Assembly (NCBI GenBank): GCA_038244055.1
Contig: JBBRTW010000084.1
Location: 1 to 19,425, forward strand
Direction of reading: 5' to 3'
Source of the DNA: DASPKW01 sp038244055
GTDB taxonomy: Bacteria > Planctomycetota > Phycisphaerae > Tepidisphaerales > Tepidisphaeraceae
DNA: 19,425 bases
Below, in pieces: positions 1 to 5,830 of this stretch. The position numbers and the translations under genes were made by a program. The first letter of the stretch is position 1. Each line of letters starts with the position of its first letter. The notes beneath the pieces were generated by a model. It searched no databases, had not been told where the DNA came from, and saw nothing but the letters and a program-made list of their open reading frames with translations.

Positions 1-234
1 CGGCTCGGTCATGCGGGCGCTGCTGCCCTGGACGACCAGGACGAGCTGGCCTTCGCCGCAGCCGACGACATCGAGGCAGACGATGGCCCGGCCGGTGTTG
101 CCCAGGGCCGTCGGTTTGCTGGTGCCTTCTTCGTATTTGACGTTCAGCGGCTCGACGACGACCAGCTTCTGGCCGTGAAGGATTTTGTCCTTCTGACTCG
201 AGACCACGTGACCGACTGCGCGACCAAGGAACAT
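1..234 (-). CDS. BMC-P pentameric shell (vertex) protein, EutN/CcmL family, 3' end outside window
   Basis: This gene encodes the pentamer that caps the vertices of a bacterial microcompartment shell. The 78 visible codons start at the ATG at 234-232 and read MFLGRAVGHVVSSQKD, then a LVVVEPLNV strand and a CLDVVGCGEGQLVLVVQGSSAR segment, which is the small beta-barrel pattern of EutN/CcmL proteins. A GGAG Shine-Dalgarno lies 5 nt before the ATG. The gene continues past base 1, so the last residues are missing (family members are about 90-100 residues). It is the last visible gene of the minus-strand BMC operon, 106 nt after the preceding BMC-H gene. Planctomycete BMC loci often hold several BMC-P paralogues, and which one this is cannot be told. 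Confidence 0.9.
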   Translation of the reverse strand, partial: MFLGRAVGHVVSSQKDKILHGQKLVVVEPLNVKYEEGTSKPTALGNTGRAIVCLDVVGCGEGQLVLVVQGSSARMTEP

Positions 235-249
235 GAGAGCTCCGAAAAA

Positions 250-330
250 GTAGGCGGTAGGCAGTAAGCGGTAGGCAGTGGCTGAAGGATCAATTCTCTT
301 CCTGCCTACTGCCTTCTGCCTACTGCCTAC
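250..330. repeat. Heptamer hairpin 1 (word TAGGCAG)
   Basis: Four tandem heptamers of the TAGGCAG type (251-278) are followed after about 23 nt by four heptamers of the complementary type (302-329). The two 29-nt arms match at 25 positions, and G-U wobble would add more pairs in RNA. The hairpin fills the spacer between the BMC-H stop codon (343-341) and the Shine-Dalgarno of the BMC-P gene. There is no T-tract, so it is not a classical intrinsic terminator. Confidence 0.9.
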
Positions 331-340
331 TCTCCTCGAA

Positions 341-610
341 TCATCCCATCTGCGCCACGCCATCGTGGGGGCGGGGGATGACGTGGACGCTGACGACTTC
401 GCCGACCCGGCCGGCGGCTTCAGCGCCGGCATCGACGGCGGCGCGAACGGCCGCGACATCGCCCTTGAGGGTGATCGCCACCAGGCCGCTGCCGACCTTG
501 TGCTGTTCGACGAACGTGACGTTCGCCGCTTTGAGCGCTGCATCGCAGGCCTCGACGGCCGCCACGATGCCCTTGGTCTCGATCAATCCGATTGCTTCGC
601 CATTTGCCAT
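341..610 (-). CDS. BMC-H hexameric shell protein (first from left edge)
   Basis: This is an 89-residue single-domain BMC protein (Pfam BMC, PduA/CcmK type) whose hexamers tile the microcompartment facets. It opens with the typical EAIGLIETKGIVAAVEACDA, followed by a KGDVAAVRAAVDAGAEAA helix and a VSVHVIPRPH strand near the C-terminus. The start is ATG at 610-608, with TGGAG 6 nt upstream. It follows the acyl kinase gene with a 101-nt spacer and precedes the BMC-P gene. It is the shortest of the three BMC-H paralogues here and lacks the charged tail of the 2435-2740 paralogue. Having three paralogues suggests mixed facets or different pore chemistry (inference). Confidence 0.95.
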   Translation of the reverse strand: MANGEAIGLIETKGIVAAVEACDAALKAANVTFVEQHKVGSGLVAITLKGDVAAVRAAVDAGAEAAGRVGEVVSVHVIPRPHDGVAQMG

Positions 611-625
611 AAGTCACTCCAGTTT

Positions 626-710
626 CGAGTTACGGGTTGCGAGTTGCGAGTTACTTGTTGGGAACCATGACATTTGGATTCTCGCAACTCGCAACTCGTA
701 ACTCGCATCT
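626..710. repeat. Heptamer hairpin 2 (word AGTTGCG)
   Basis: Tandem AGTTGCG-type heptamers at 626-653 face their complement at 681-710. The inner 25 nt of each arm (626-650 against 681-705) match at 24 positions, around a 30-nt loop. On the transcribed (minus) strand one arm starts 1 nt after the kinase stop codon (714-712), and the other ends just before the Shine-Dalgarno of the 610-341 BMC-H gene. Confidence 0.9.
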
Positions 711-711
711 C

Positions 712-1821
712 CTAATTTGCCGTTAACACTGCTTCGGTCTGCCTTGCCACGATCAATTCTTCGTTGGTGGGCACGATCCAGATCTGACAATCCGATTCCA
801 CTCGGCTGATCTTTTCTTCCCGGCCGCGAATCGCGTTCTTGGCGGGGTCGAGGGCGATGCCGGCCCATTCCATGTTCTTGCAGATGGCCTCGCGGAGGGC
901 GATGCCGTTCTCGCCGATGCCGGCGGTGAAGGCCAGAACATCGCATCCGCCCAGCACCACCAGGTACGAGCCGATGTAATGCCGAACCGTTTCCACGAAG
1001 GCATCGACCGCTAGCTTGGCCCGGCCATTGCCCTCGGCGGCGGCTTTCTCGATATCGCGCATGTCGGGGGAGATGCCGCTCATGCCCTGCATGCCGCCTT
1101 CCTTGCCGAGCTTCTTGAAAATCTCATCGAGGGTCAGGCCGTTCTTGAGGAGCTTCTGAAGCGCGAAGGTATCGAAATCGCCGACGCGGTTGTTGTGCGG
1201 GATGCCGCTCTGGGCGGTCATGCCGAAGGAATTGGCGACCGATTTGCCGTCGAAGATCGCGCAGACCGAGCAGCTTCCGCCGAGGTGGCAGGAAATCACC
1301 TTGCGGGCCTCGGGAACGATTTCTTTGACGCGGGTTGCGATGTAGCGGTGGCTCGCGCCGTGGAAGCCGTAGCGGCGGATGCCCATCTTCTCGGTCCATT
1401 CGTGCGGGATCGCGTAGACCTGCCGCGCCAGCGGGATGCTCTGGTGGAAAGCGGTTTCGAAGGCGGCCACCTGGGGCGTGCCGGGCATCTTTTTTCGGAA
1501 GGCTTTCATGGCCGCGATGTAGGGCGGATTGTGGGCCGGGGCGACATCGGAGAACTGCTCCATCGTCGCGATGACTTCATCGGTCACCCGCACTGCCCCG
1601 GAGATCGGCCCGCCGTGAACGGCCTTGAAGCCGATCGCATCCGGCTTGCCCGGCAGCTCCTTGAGGATCACATCGATCACCTCGGCGTGGGTGGGATAGG
1701 GCGAGCCGGGCTGGCCGATCCGCTCGTACCCGCCCTTGGCCAGGACGTGCCCATCGGAGTCCATGTCCATGAGCTTGTACTTGAACGAAGTGCTGCCGAG
1801 ATTTGCGACGAGGATGAGCAT
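712..1821 (-). CDS. ackA: Acetate kinase-like acyl-phosphate kinase of the BMC operon
   Basis: This is an acetate/propionate kinase homologue (ASKHA fold, 369 residues, a little shorter than the usual ~400) that would convert acyl-phosphate plus ADP to acid plus ATP, completing the PduL branch. Family motifs are clear: N7 in VANLGSTS, AVHGG at 67-71, APAHNP (H97), TAFH at 123-126, YGFHGASH (H154), R212 in NNRVGD, GIGEN, and TNEE near the C-terminus. Gap-free comparison with E. coli AckA puts K66 where the catalytic Arg (R91 in Methanosarcina numbering) lies and E122 where the catalytic Asp (D148) lies. The HLGNGG loop reads HLGGSC (179-184). The ATG at 1821 is chosen because the frame upstream is heptamer-repeat sequence. 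No Shine-Dalgarno is visible, so translation may depend on the preceding gene or hairpin. Acetate is the default substrate guess; propionate is possible. Confidence 0.9.
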   Translation of the reverse strand: MLILVANLGSTSFKYKLMDMDSDGHVLAKGGYERIGQPGSPYPTHAEVIDVILKELPGKPDAIGFKAVHGGPISGAVRVTDEVIATMEQFSDVAPAHNPPYIAAMKAFRKKMPGTPQVAAFETAFHQSIPLARQVYAIPHEWTEKMGIRRYGFHGASHRYIATRVKEIVPEARKVISCHLGGSCSVCAIFDGKSVANSFGMTAQSGIPHNNRVGDFDTFALQKLLKNGLTLDEIFKKLGKEGGMQGMSGISPDMRDIEKAAAEGNGRAKLAVDAFVETVRHYIGSYLVVLGGCDVLAFTAGIGENGIALREAICKNMEWAGIALDPAKNAIRGREEKISRVESDCQIWIVPTNEELIVARQTEAVLTAN

Positions 1822-1827
1822 GGTCGT

Positions 1828-1917
1828 AGTGGGCAGTGGGCAGTAGGCAGTGGGCAGTAGGAAGAGGATCGGCGGCGGAGTCTTGATCTGCCGACTGCCG
1901 ACTGCCCACTGCCCACT
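1828..1917. repeat. Heptamer hairpin 3 (word AGTGGGC/AGTAGGC)
   Basis: Heptamers AGTGGGC, AGTGGGC, AGTAGGC, AGTGGGC (from 1828) face the complement at 1888-1917. The arms match at 28 of 30 positions around a loop of about 30 nt. The right arm stops 2 nt short of the stop codon of the 2216-1920 BMC-H gene, and the left arm stops 6 nt before the kinase ATG. It therefore occupies the ribosome-binding zone of the kinase gene. Confidence 0.92.
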
Positions 1918-1919
1918 CA

Positions 1920-2216
1920 TCAAGCTCCGAAGCCCGCCAGCAATTCCGGATGCGGCCGCGCGATGACATGCGACGCGATAAGCTCTCCGACCCGCCCGGC
2001 CGCTTCCGCGCCGGCTTCAACCGCCGCCTTGACGCTGCCGACATCGCCGCGCACCAGCGTGGTCACGAACGCGCCGCCGATCTGGATGGTCTTGACGACA
2101 TCCACGTTGGCCGCCTTGAGCATCGCATCGGTCGCCTCGACCGAGCCGACCCAGCCCTTGGTTTCGATCAAGCCGATTGCCGTTCCGTACGAACCGTTGC
2201 CTGTGTATTCTGCCAT
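1920..2216 (-). CDS. BMC-H hexameric shell protein (second)
   Basis: This is a 98-residue BMC-domain shell protein. After an unusual polar, Gly-rich N-terminal extension (MAEYTGNGSYG) it enters the standard fold with TAIGLIETKGWVGSVEATDA, then RGDVGSVKAAVEAGAEAA and SHVIARPHPELLAG. The start is ATG at 2216, with GGAG upstream. It lies between the third BMC-H gene (218-nt spacer) and the kinase gene (98-nt spacer). Compared with its paralogues it carries W22 in the first helix region and a Q-I-G-G-A-F strand, so the pore or facet surface may differ. It is clearly a standard single-domain BMC-H and not a BMC-T, since there is only one domain. Confidence 0.95.
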   Translation of the reverse strand: MAEYTGNGSYGTAIGLIETKGWVGSVEATDAMLKAANVDVVKTIQIGGAFVTTLVRGDVGSVKAAVEAGAEAAGRVGELIASHVIARPHPELLAGFGA

Positions 2217-2230
2217 GGTGGTCTCCGGGA

Positions 2231-2252
2231 GTTGTTAGTTGCTAGTTGCTAG
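2231..2252. repeat. Single-arm heptamer run (GTTGTTA/GTTGCTA)
   Basis: Three heptamers of the same word as hairpin 5 lie just upstream of the Shine-Dalgarno of the 2216-1920 BMC-H gene. No complementary arm follows. Instead the spacer holds two other dispersed-type elements (2254-2370 and 2409-2435). Confidence 0.8.
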
Positions 2253-2253
2253 A

Positions 2254-2370
2254 GTCATGCTGAGCGTAGCGAAGCATCTTGCCAGTACGTTGGGGGACAT
2301 TCGAAGAGCCGGCTGGCCTCGACGTTCGATGCTGGATTCTTCGGTCGCCCCAGGCTCCCTCAGAATGACA
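2254..2370. repeat. Imperfect inverted repeat, dispersed-element type
   Basis: The left end (GTCATGCTGAG at 2254-2264, running on through AGCGAAGCATCTT) faces a right end that contains GATTCTTCGG (2335-2344) and CTCAGAATGAC (2359-2369). The ends pair imperfectly over about 35 nt. This resembles a common non-coding dispersed repeat of large GC-rich genomes. No ORF is inside. It makes this spacer twice as long as the others in the operon. Confidence 0.6.
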
Positions 2371-2408
2371 TCAGGGGTATTTCTTAGAAGCACTTTGCTC
2401 TTCGAATT

Positions 2409-2435
2409 CTTCGTGCCCTTCGTGTTATTCGTGGT
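2409..2435. repeat. Nonamer repeat, copy 1 (period 9, core TTCGTG)
   Basis: Three 9-nt units built on TTCGTG run into the stop codon (2437-2435) of the BMC-H gene at 2740-2435. A copy in the opposite orientation lies at 3693-3719 and matches it at 24 of 27 positions. The two copies flank the BMC-H/pduL pair. Confidence 0.8.
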
Positions 2436-2740
2436 TACTTCTTGACCGGTGCAGGAGCCGCCGGCTTTTTCCTGGGCATCATGCCGCCCAGTTCATCGTG
2501 GGGGCGGGGGATCACATGCACGGCGATGACCGTGCCGACCCGGCCGGCCGCTTCCGCGCCGGCATCGACGGCCGCTTTCACGGCCGCCACGTCGCCCTTG
2601 ACGAAGGCGGTGACCATGCCGCTGCCGGCCTTGTCCCAGCCGATCATCTCGACGTTCGCCGATTTGAGCATCGCATCAGCGCCTTCCATCAGGGCCACCA
2701 GGCCCTTGCATTCCAACAGTCCGAGTGCTTCGCTTGCCAT
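2435..2740 (-). CDS. BMC-H hexameric shell protein (third, charged C-terminal tail)
   Basis: This is a 101-residue BMC-domain shell protein. The fold runs from EALGLLECKGLVALMEGADA through KGDVAAVKAAVDAGAEAA to IAVHVIPRPHDELG, and it ends in a tail of about 17 residues, MMPRKKPAAPAPVKK, rich in Lys and Pro, which its paralogues lack. The start is ATG at 2740, with GGAGAG 5 nt upstream. It is the second gene of the operon, 92 nt after pduL, so it is probably the most highly expressed shell gene (inference from position). The basic tail could lie on one hexamer face and contact nucleic acid, cargo or another shell tile, but nothing in the sequence decides which. Confidence 0.95.
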   Translation of the reverse strand: MASEALGLLECKGLVALMEGADAMLKSANVEMIGWDKAGSGMVTAFVKGDVAAVKAAVDAGAEAAGRVGTVIAVHVIPRPHDELGGMMPRKKPAAPAPVKK

Positions 2741-2748
2741 GGTCTCTC

Positions 2749-2832
2749 CAGTTGCTAGTTGCTAGTTGTTAGTTGTTAGTTGAATTCGTGATGCCTTATT
2801 GCTAGCAACTAACAACTAGCAACTAGCAACTG
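2749..2832. repeat. Heptamer hairpin 5 (word AGTTGCT/AGTTGTT)
   Basis: The arm at 2749-2778 and the arm at 2803-2832 are complementary at 29 of 30 positions around a 24-nt loop. This is the most perfect hairpin of the set. The right arm directly touches the pduL stop codon (TAG, 2835-2833), and the left arm runs up to the Shine-Dalgarno of the next BMC-H gene. The loop has no T-run typical of a terminator. Confidence 0.93.
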
Positions 2833-3549
2833 CTATTTAACCAATTCCATATGCGTCGCCGAATCCAGGTCGCAGGCGTTGCCTTCATCGGTGTCGATAT
2901 GCACTTCCAGGATCACCTTGGGGTGATAGCGGACGCGCAGGTTGTCGAAGGTGACGCCGCAGGGGCCGGTGATCTTGAGCCGCAGGTGATCGCCATCCTT
3001 CACGCCGTAGTAGCTCATATCCTGCGTCGACATGTGAACGTGCCGGGCCGCCCGGATCACGCCTTTGCCCAGGTTCAGCGCGCCGGCCGGGCCGAGCACC
3101 GTGCAGCCGGCCGTGCCTTCGATGTCGCCGCTGGTGCGCAGGGGCAGATCGATGCCGAGATAAATGCCATCGGTATTGGAAAGTTCGATCTGGGTGATGT
3201 TGCGCGTCGGGCCGAGGATGCGGACGTTGGGGATGATCCGCTGCCTCGGGCCAACGATGGTCACGAGTTGCTCGCTGGCGAACTCACCCTGCTGATAAAG
3301 GTCTTTGAGCTTGGTCAGTTTCGATCCCGCGCCGAAGAGAATCTCCAGGTCGGCCGGGGTGACGTGCATGTGACGGGCCGAGACGTTAACCACCAGCGGA
3401 TTGGGCGGCCCGCCCGCCCGGCGCGGCTCGGCCGCATGGCGCTCGGTGGCCGGTGGAGGCGTGGCCCCGCGAAGCTTCTGCAAAAGCACCTCGCGGACCA
3501 GAGATTCGACTTCTTTGCGATCCAATGCCCGGCTGCTGGTTGCCACCAT
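2833..3549 (-). CDS. pduL: PduL-type phosphate acyltransferase (phosphotransacylase) with encapsulation helix
   Basis: This enzyme interconverts acyl-CoA plus phosphate with acyl-phosphate plus CoA and recycles CoA inside the microcompartment. The two halves of the PduL domain are visible: SARHMH (H60, H62) and AARHVHMS (H170, H172), plus EVHIDTDE (H217). These match the spacing of the metal-binding histidines known in PduL. Residues 9-27 (LDRKEVESLVREVLLQKLR) form an amphipathic helix joined by a Pro-rich linker (28-51), as in BMC encapsulation peptides. The ATG at 3549 is preferred over the one at 3603 because it has GAGG 9 nt upstream and because the best promoter places the transcript start near 3578, downstream of 3603. 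Length is 238 residues. It is the first gene of the operon. Confidence 0.95.
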   Translation of the reverse strand: MVATSSRALDRKEVESLVREVLLQKLRGATPPPATERHAAEPRRAGGPPNPLVVNVSARHMHVTPADLEILFGAGSKLTKLKDLYQQGEFASEQLVTIVGPRQRIIPNVRILGPTRNITQIELSNTDGIYLGIDLPLRTSGDIEGTAGCTVLGPAGALNLGKGVIRAARHVHMSTQDMSYYGVKDGDHLRLKITGPCGVTFDNLRVRYHPKVILEVHIDTDEGNACDLDSATHMELVK

Positions 3550-3584
3550 CTCGCGTGTCCTCGTTTCCGAATGTGATGCTCGAT

Positions 3585-3613
3585 ATTGTGCATTAGTGAG
3601 CATAAGTTGTCAA
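3585..3613 (-). promoter_or_regulatory. Sigma70-type promoter of the BMC operon
   Basis: On the minus strand TTGACA (3613-3608) is followed after exactly 17 nt by CACAAT (3590-3585). The -35 box is perfect and the -10 box matches 4 of 6 positions. Predicted transcription starts near 3578, leaving a leader of about 30 nt before the pduL ATG at 3549. Confidence 0.6.
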
Positions 3614-3655
3614 GATAATTCCAAATCGTGATTGAAAATGGAGTTTTCGGATGCG

Positions 3656-3674
3656 ATATGCGCAAAATATGCGC
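3656..3674. promoter_or_regulatory. Candidate operator: two direct ATATGCGC copies 11 bp apart
   Basis: ATATGCGC occurs at 3656-3663 and again at 3667-3674, one helical turn apart, about 45-60 bp upstream of the TTGACA box. Tandem direct repeats with about 11-bp spacing are a known operator style of some DeoR-family regulators, such as Bacillus IolR, and DeoR-type regulators accompany some planctomycete BMC loci. The assignment is inference. Confidence 0.4.
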
Positions 3675-3692
3675 GTTTGGGCCAGATTAGTC

Positions 3693-3719
3693 ACCACGAA
3701 GAACACGAAATGCACGAAG
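3693..3719. repeat. Nonamer repeat, copy 2 (period 9, core CACGAA)
   Basis: ACCACGAAG, AACACGAAA and TGCACGAAG run in tandem. It is the inverted counterpart of the element at 2409-2435, and lies upstream of the BMC operon promoter. Confidence 0.75.
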
Positions 3720-4161
3720 AGGAGTGAGCCAAAGGGCTTACAGTTAAAAAAGTCGGTAAATGGTGAGCGCACGTTGCGCAAATTACATATCTGCTCTTCT
3801 CCGGTCTTCTTCGCGCCACCATCCGCCCCTGAATCGCTTACGTGTCGCGCCACCGGGCAGGTCTGGTGCCAAACTCACGCCTCCCTGCAGTCGCGGTTTC
3901 GAGGTTTGCGCGGGACCCGCAGCGGAACGGACATCGTGCGGGTTTGGCCGCCGGCATGATCCAACTCCGAACGTCGCGACAGAACAGGACGCACCCCCGC
4001 CGACCCGCCTCTGAAATCGCTTGCGTCGTCGCGCCATCCGCCCAACCCGCACGAGGTCCCATCGTCCCGAGCCCCGCGCCACACTCGAACCCACCCGCCA
4101 TTCCCATACCCTATACCCTTCCTCTCCTCCCCTCTTCCCCCGACACCAACCAACCCGACAT

Positions 4162-4191
4162 TTGACCCAACCCTTGCACTGACGGTAAATT
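4162..4191 (+). promoter_or_regulatory. Candidate promoter of the coiled-coil gene
   Basis: TTGACC (4162-4167) and TAAATT (4186-4191) are separated by 18 nt and lie about 55 nt upstream of the ATG at 4246. Each box matches its consensus only in part. Confidence 0.35.
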
Positions 4192-4245
4192 GGAGACTCT
4201 GAGTTTTCACACCATGGTCGTCGCACCTTAGCGGAGGTTCACGTT

Positions 4246-5733
4246 ATGCCCCCCATTCAACAGCAGCAGACGTCGCGAGCAGGGCTTATCACATCCCTGG
4301 TCATCTCCATCATGTTCGCGCTGGGTTTCCTGATCTGGGCGGTCATGAACAATTCGGAGCTCACCAAGCAGCGCGACGCGACAAAGGTCCTCGCCAATAA
4401 GTACAGGGAAGTGGTCGATGAGAACGTCGCCGCCGTCGAGGCCGATGCTTATCGCAGCCTCAAGAGCGGGGCCGGAGCTAATATCTCCTCGCCCACGGTG
4501 TTCGATTACCTCAATCGCCAGCGGCAGCGCCTTCTCCAGTTGATCACCGGGGGGTCCGCCTCCGAGCAGGGCCCGGCCGTCAACAACGCCAAGGGCGCTG
4601 TCGAAACCGCCGAGAAAGACATCGATGCCGCCTGGACGGAAATTAAAAACAACCCCGCCCTGGCCGATGCGAAAGTTCCCACCGATTCGCTGACCAAGGC
4701 GATCGTGGTCCTTTCCTCGCGTATCCGCACCGATTCCGAAACCGTCGCCGCCGCCAAAAAATCCGTCACCGAAGCCGCCGACGCGGTCAAGGCCGAGAAC
4801 GCCCGCGCCCAGGCCGAGATCGATAAACATGCCGCCGCCGTCAAGGTCGCGCAGGCGGCGGTGACCACGGCCAACACCGGCGCTCAAACCGCCGTCGCCG
4901 AAAAGCAGAAGCAGGTCGATGATTTCTCCAAGCAGATCGATGAGGCCAAGAAAACCCTCAACGAGGCCCAGCAGGCCAGCCAGACCGCCATCCAGAATCT
5001 CGAAGGCGACGTCAAGAAGGCCAAGGATGAAATCCAGAAGCTGCAATCGCTCCTGGCCCGCTACCGCCCGAATGTGAAGGAAGCGACCGTTCGCCAGATC
5101 GATGCCACCATCACCCAGTTGGGCGACAACAACACCTGCTACATCGATCTGGGCTACGGCGATCACGTCATGCCGGGCCTGACTTTCGAAGTCTATTCCA
5201 AGCTCGATGGCGTGCCCCCGCTGGCGGCCGGCACCTCCAACTTCGACCTGCCCAAGGGCAAGGCCTCGGTTGAAATCATCGAAGTCGGCCAGAACTCCTC
5301 GCGCTGCCGCGTTCTGCTGACCCGGCCGGGCAACCAACTCTCCCAGGGTGATCTGTGCGCCAACCTGGTCTACGACAAAAACATCAAGCCGGTGTTCTTC
5401 GTCTTCGGATCATTCGATATGGATATGAACGGCGTCGCCACCCCGCAGGAAGCCGAGATCATCAAGAACCTGATCGTTCGCTGGGGCGGCAAAGTCGCCG
5501 ACAAGATCGGCCCGGAAGTGGATTATGTCGTGGTCGGCAAGGAGCCGGTGGTTCCCGCCTACACCCCCGATGAATTGCAGAACCCCATCATCAAGCAGCG
5601 CTCCGATCAGGCCAAGGCGGATCTGGCCGCCTTCAACGATGTGGTGAATAAAGCCGGCGAAATCCACATCCCCGTCCTGAACCAGAATCGCTTCCTCTAT
5701 TACACGGGCTATTTCGACGCCGCGAAGAAATAA
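4246..5733 (+). CDS. Membrane-anchored coiled-coil protein with C-terminal BRCT-like domain
   Basis: This 495-residue protein has one transmembrane segment (about 13-34, LITSLVISIMFALGFLIWAV) after a short Gln-rich N-terminus. A helical region follows, with an Ala/Lys/Glu-rich coiled coil at about 156-280. Next is a beta-rich domain at about 284-378 that includes DLGYGDHVMPGLTFEVY, a pattern seen in FlgT-C-like and related small domains. Residues about 383-490 look like a BRCT domain: FFVFGSFDMD, then LIVRWGGKVADK, VDYVVVGKEP and IPVLNQNRFL. The ATG at 4246 has GGAGG 8 nt upstream. Positive charges just after the membrane segment would favour a cytoplasmic C-terminus. I do not recognise the full architecture, and the function is unknown. 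It may anchor a filament or scaffold at the membrane (inference). Confidence 0.85.
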   Translation: MPPIQQQQTSRAGLITSLVISIMFALGFLIWAVMNNSELTKQRDATKVLANKYREVVDENVAAVEADAYRSLKSGAGANISSPTVFDYLNRQRQRLLQLITGGSASEQGPAVNNAKGAVETAEKDIDAAWTEIKNNPALADAKVPTDSLTKAIVVLSSRIRTDSETVAAAKKSVTEAADAVKAENARAQAEIDKHAAAVKVAQAAVTTANTGAQTAVAEKQKQVDDFSKQIDEAKKTLNEAQQASQTAIQNLEGDVKKAKDEIQKLQSLLARYRPNVKEATVRQIDATITQLGDNNTCYIDLGYGDHVMPGLTFEVYSKLDGVPPLAAGTSNFDLPKGKASVEIIEVGQNSSRCRVLLTRPGNQLSQGDLCANLVYDKNIKPVFFVFGSFDMDMNGVATPQEAEIIKNLIVRWGGKVADKIGPEVDYVVVGKEPVVPAYTPDELQNPIIKQRSDQAKADLAAFNDVVNKAGEIHIPVLNQNRFLYYTGYFDAAKK

Positions 5734-5736
5734 CCT

Positions 5737-5830
5737 GTAGCATGGGCATCTTGCCCATATTGGTTGCATGAAATTCAAATTGCGCCCTTGAATGCGAGCG
5801 CGTTTTACACGGGCAAGATGCCCGTGCTAC
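5737..5830. repeat. Pair of inverted GTAGCA[T/C]GGGCATCTTGCCC elements; likely bidirectional terminator
   Basis: GTAGCATGGGCATCTTGCCC begins at 5737, and its inverted counterpart ends at 5830. Each is itself a palindrome (stems GGGCA/TGCCC around TCT). They lie between two convergent genes, 4246-5733 and 6228-5827. The second copy contains the TAG stop codon of the minus-strand gene. Confidence 0.7.

Larger units (their letters stand above)
3614..4245. other. Non-coding region between divergent transcription units
   Basis: About 630 nt separate the BMC operon promoter from the coiled-coil gene. Besides the operator-like repeat and the nonamer, it contains a degenerate direct repeat of about 33 nt (3823-3854 and 4003-4038, sharing the words CTGAA, ATCGCTT and GTCGCGCCA) and a C-rich tract (4090-4140) with four CCC runs at 4094-4118. 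Several short frames cross it, but none has a Shine-Dalgarno or a recognisable domain. Confidence 0.6.

Noticed and set aside
1822..1923. 34-codon N-terminal extension of the kinase
   Set aside because: It translates heptamer hairpin 3, and kinase homology starts exactly at MLILVANLGS (1821).
250..2832. Possible CRISPR array because of regular short repeats
   Set aside because: Units are 7 nt, contiguous and without spacers of 25-40 nt; arms are inverted and no cas gene is present.
3550..3603. 18-codon N-terminal extension of pduL
   Set aside because: No Shine-Dalgarno before 3603, and the predicted transcription start is downstream of that codon.
3838..4226. Short overlapping frames in the 3614-4245 gap
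   Set aside because: Low-complexity Arg/Pro/Thr-rich or Gly/Arg-rich products, no Shine-Dalgarno, and overlap with repeats and C-rich tracts.
4228..5337. 369-codon minus-strand frame opposite the coiled-coil gene
   Set aside because: Gly/Leu/Asp-rich shadow of a GCC-rich gene. The plus-strand frame has GGAGG, a membrane helix and domains.
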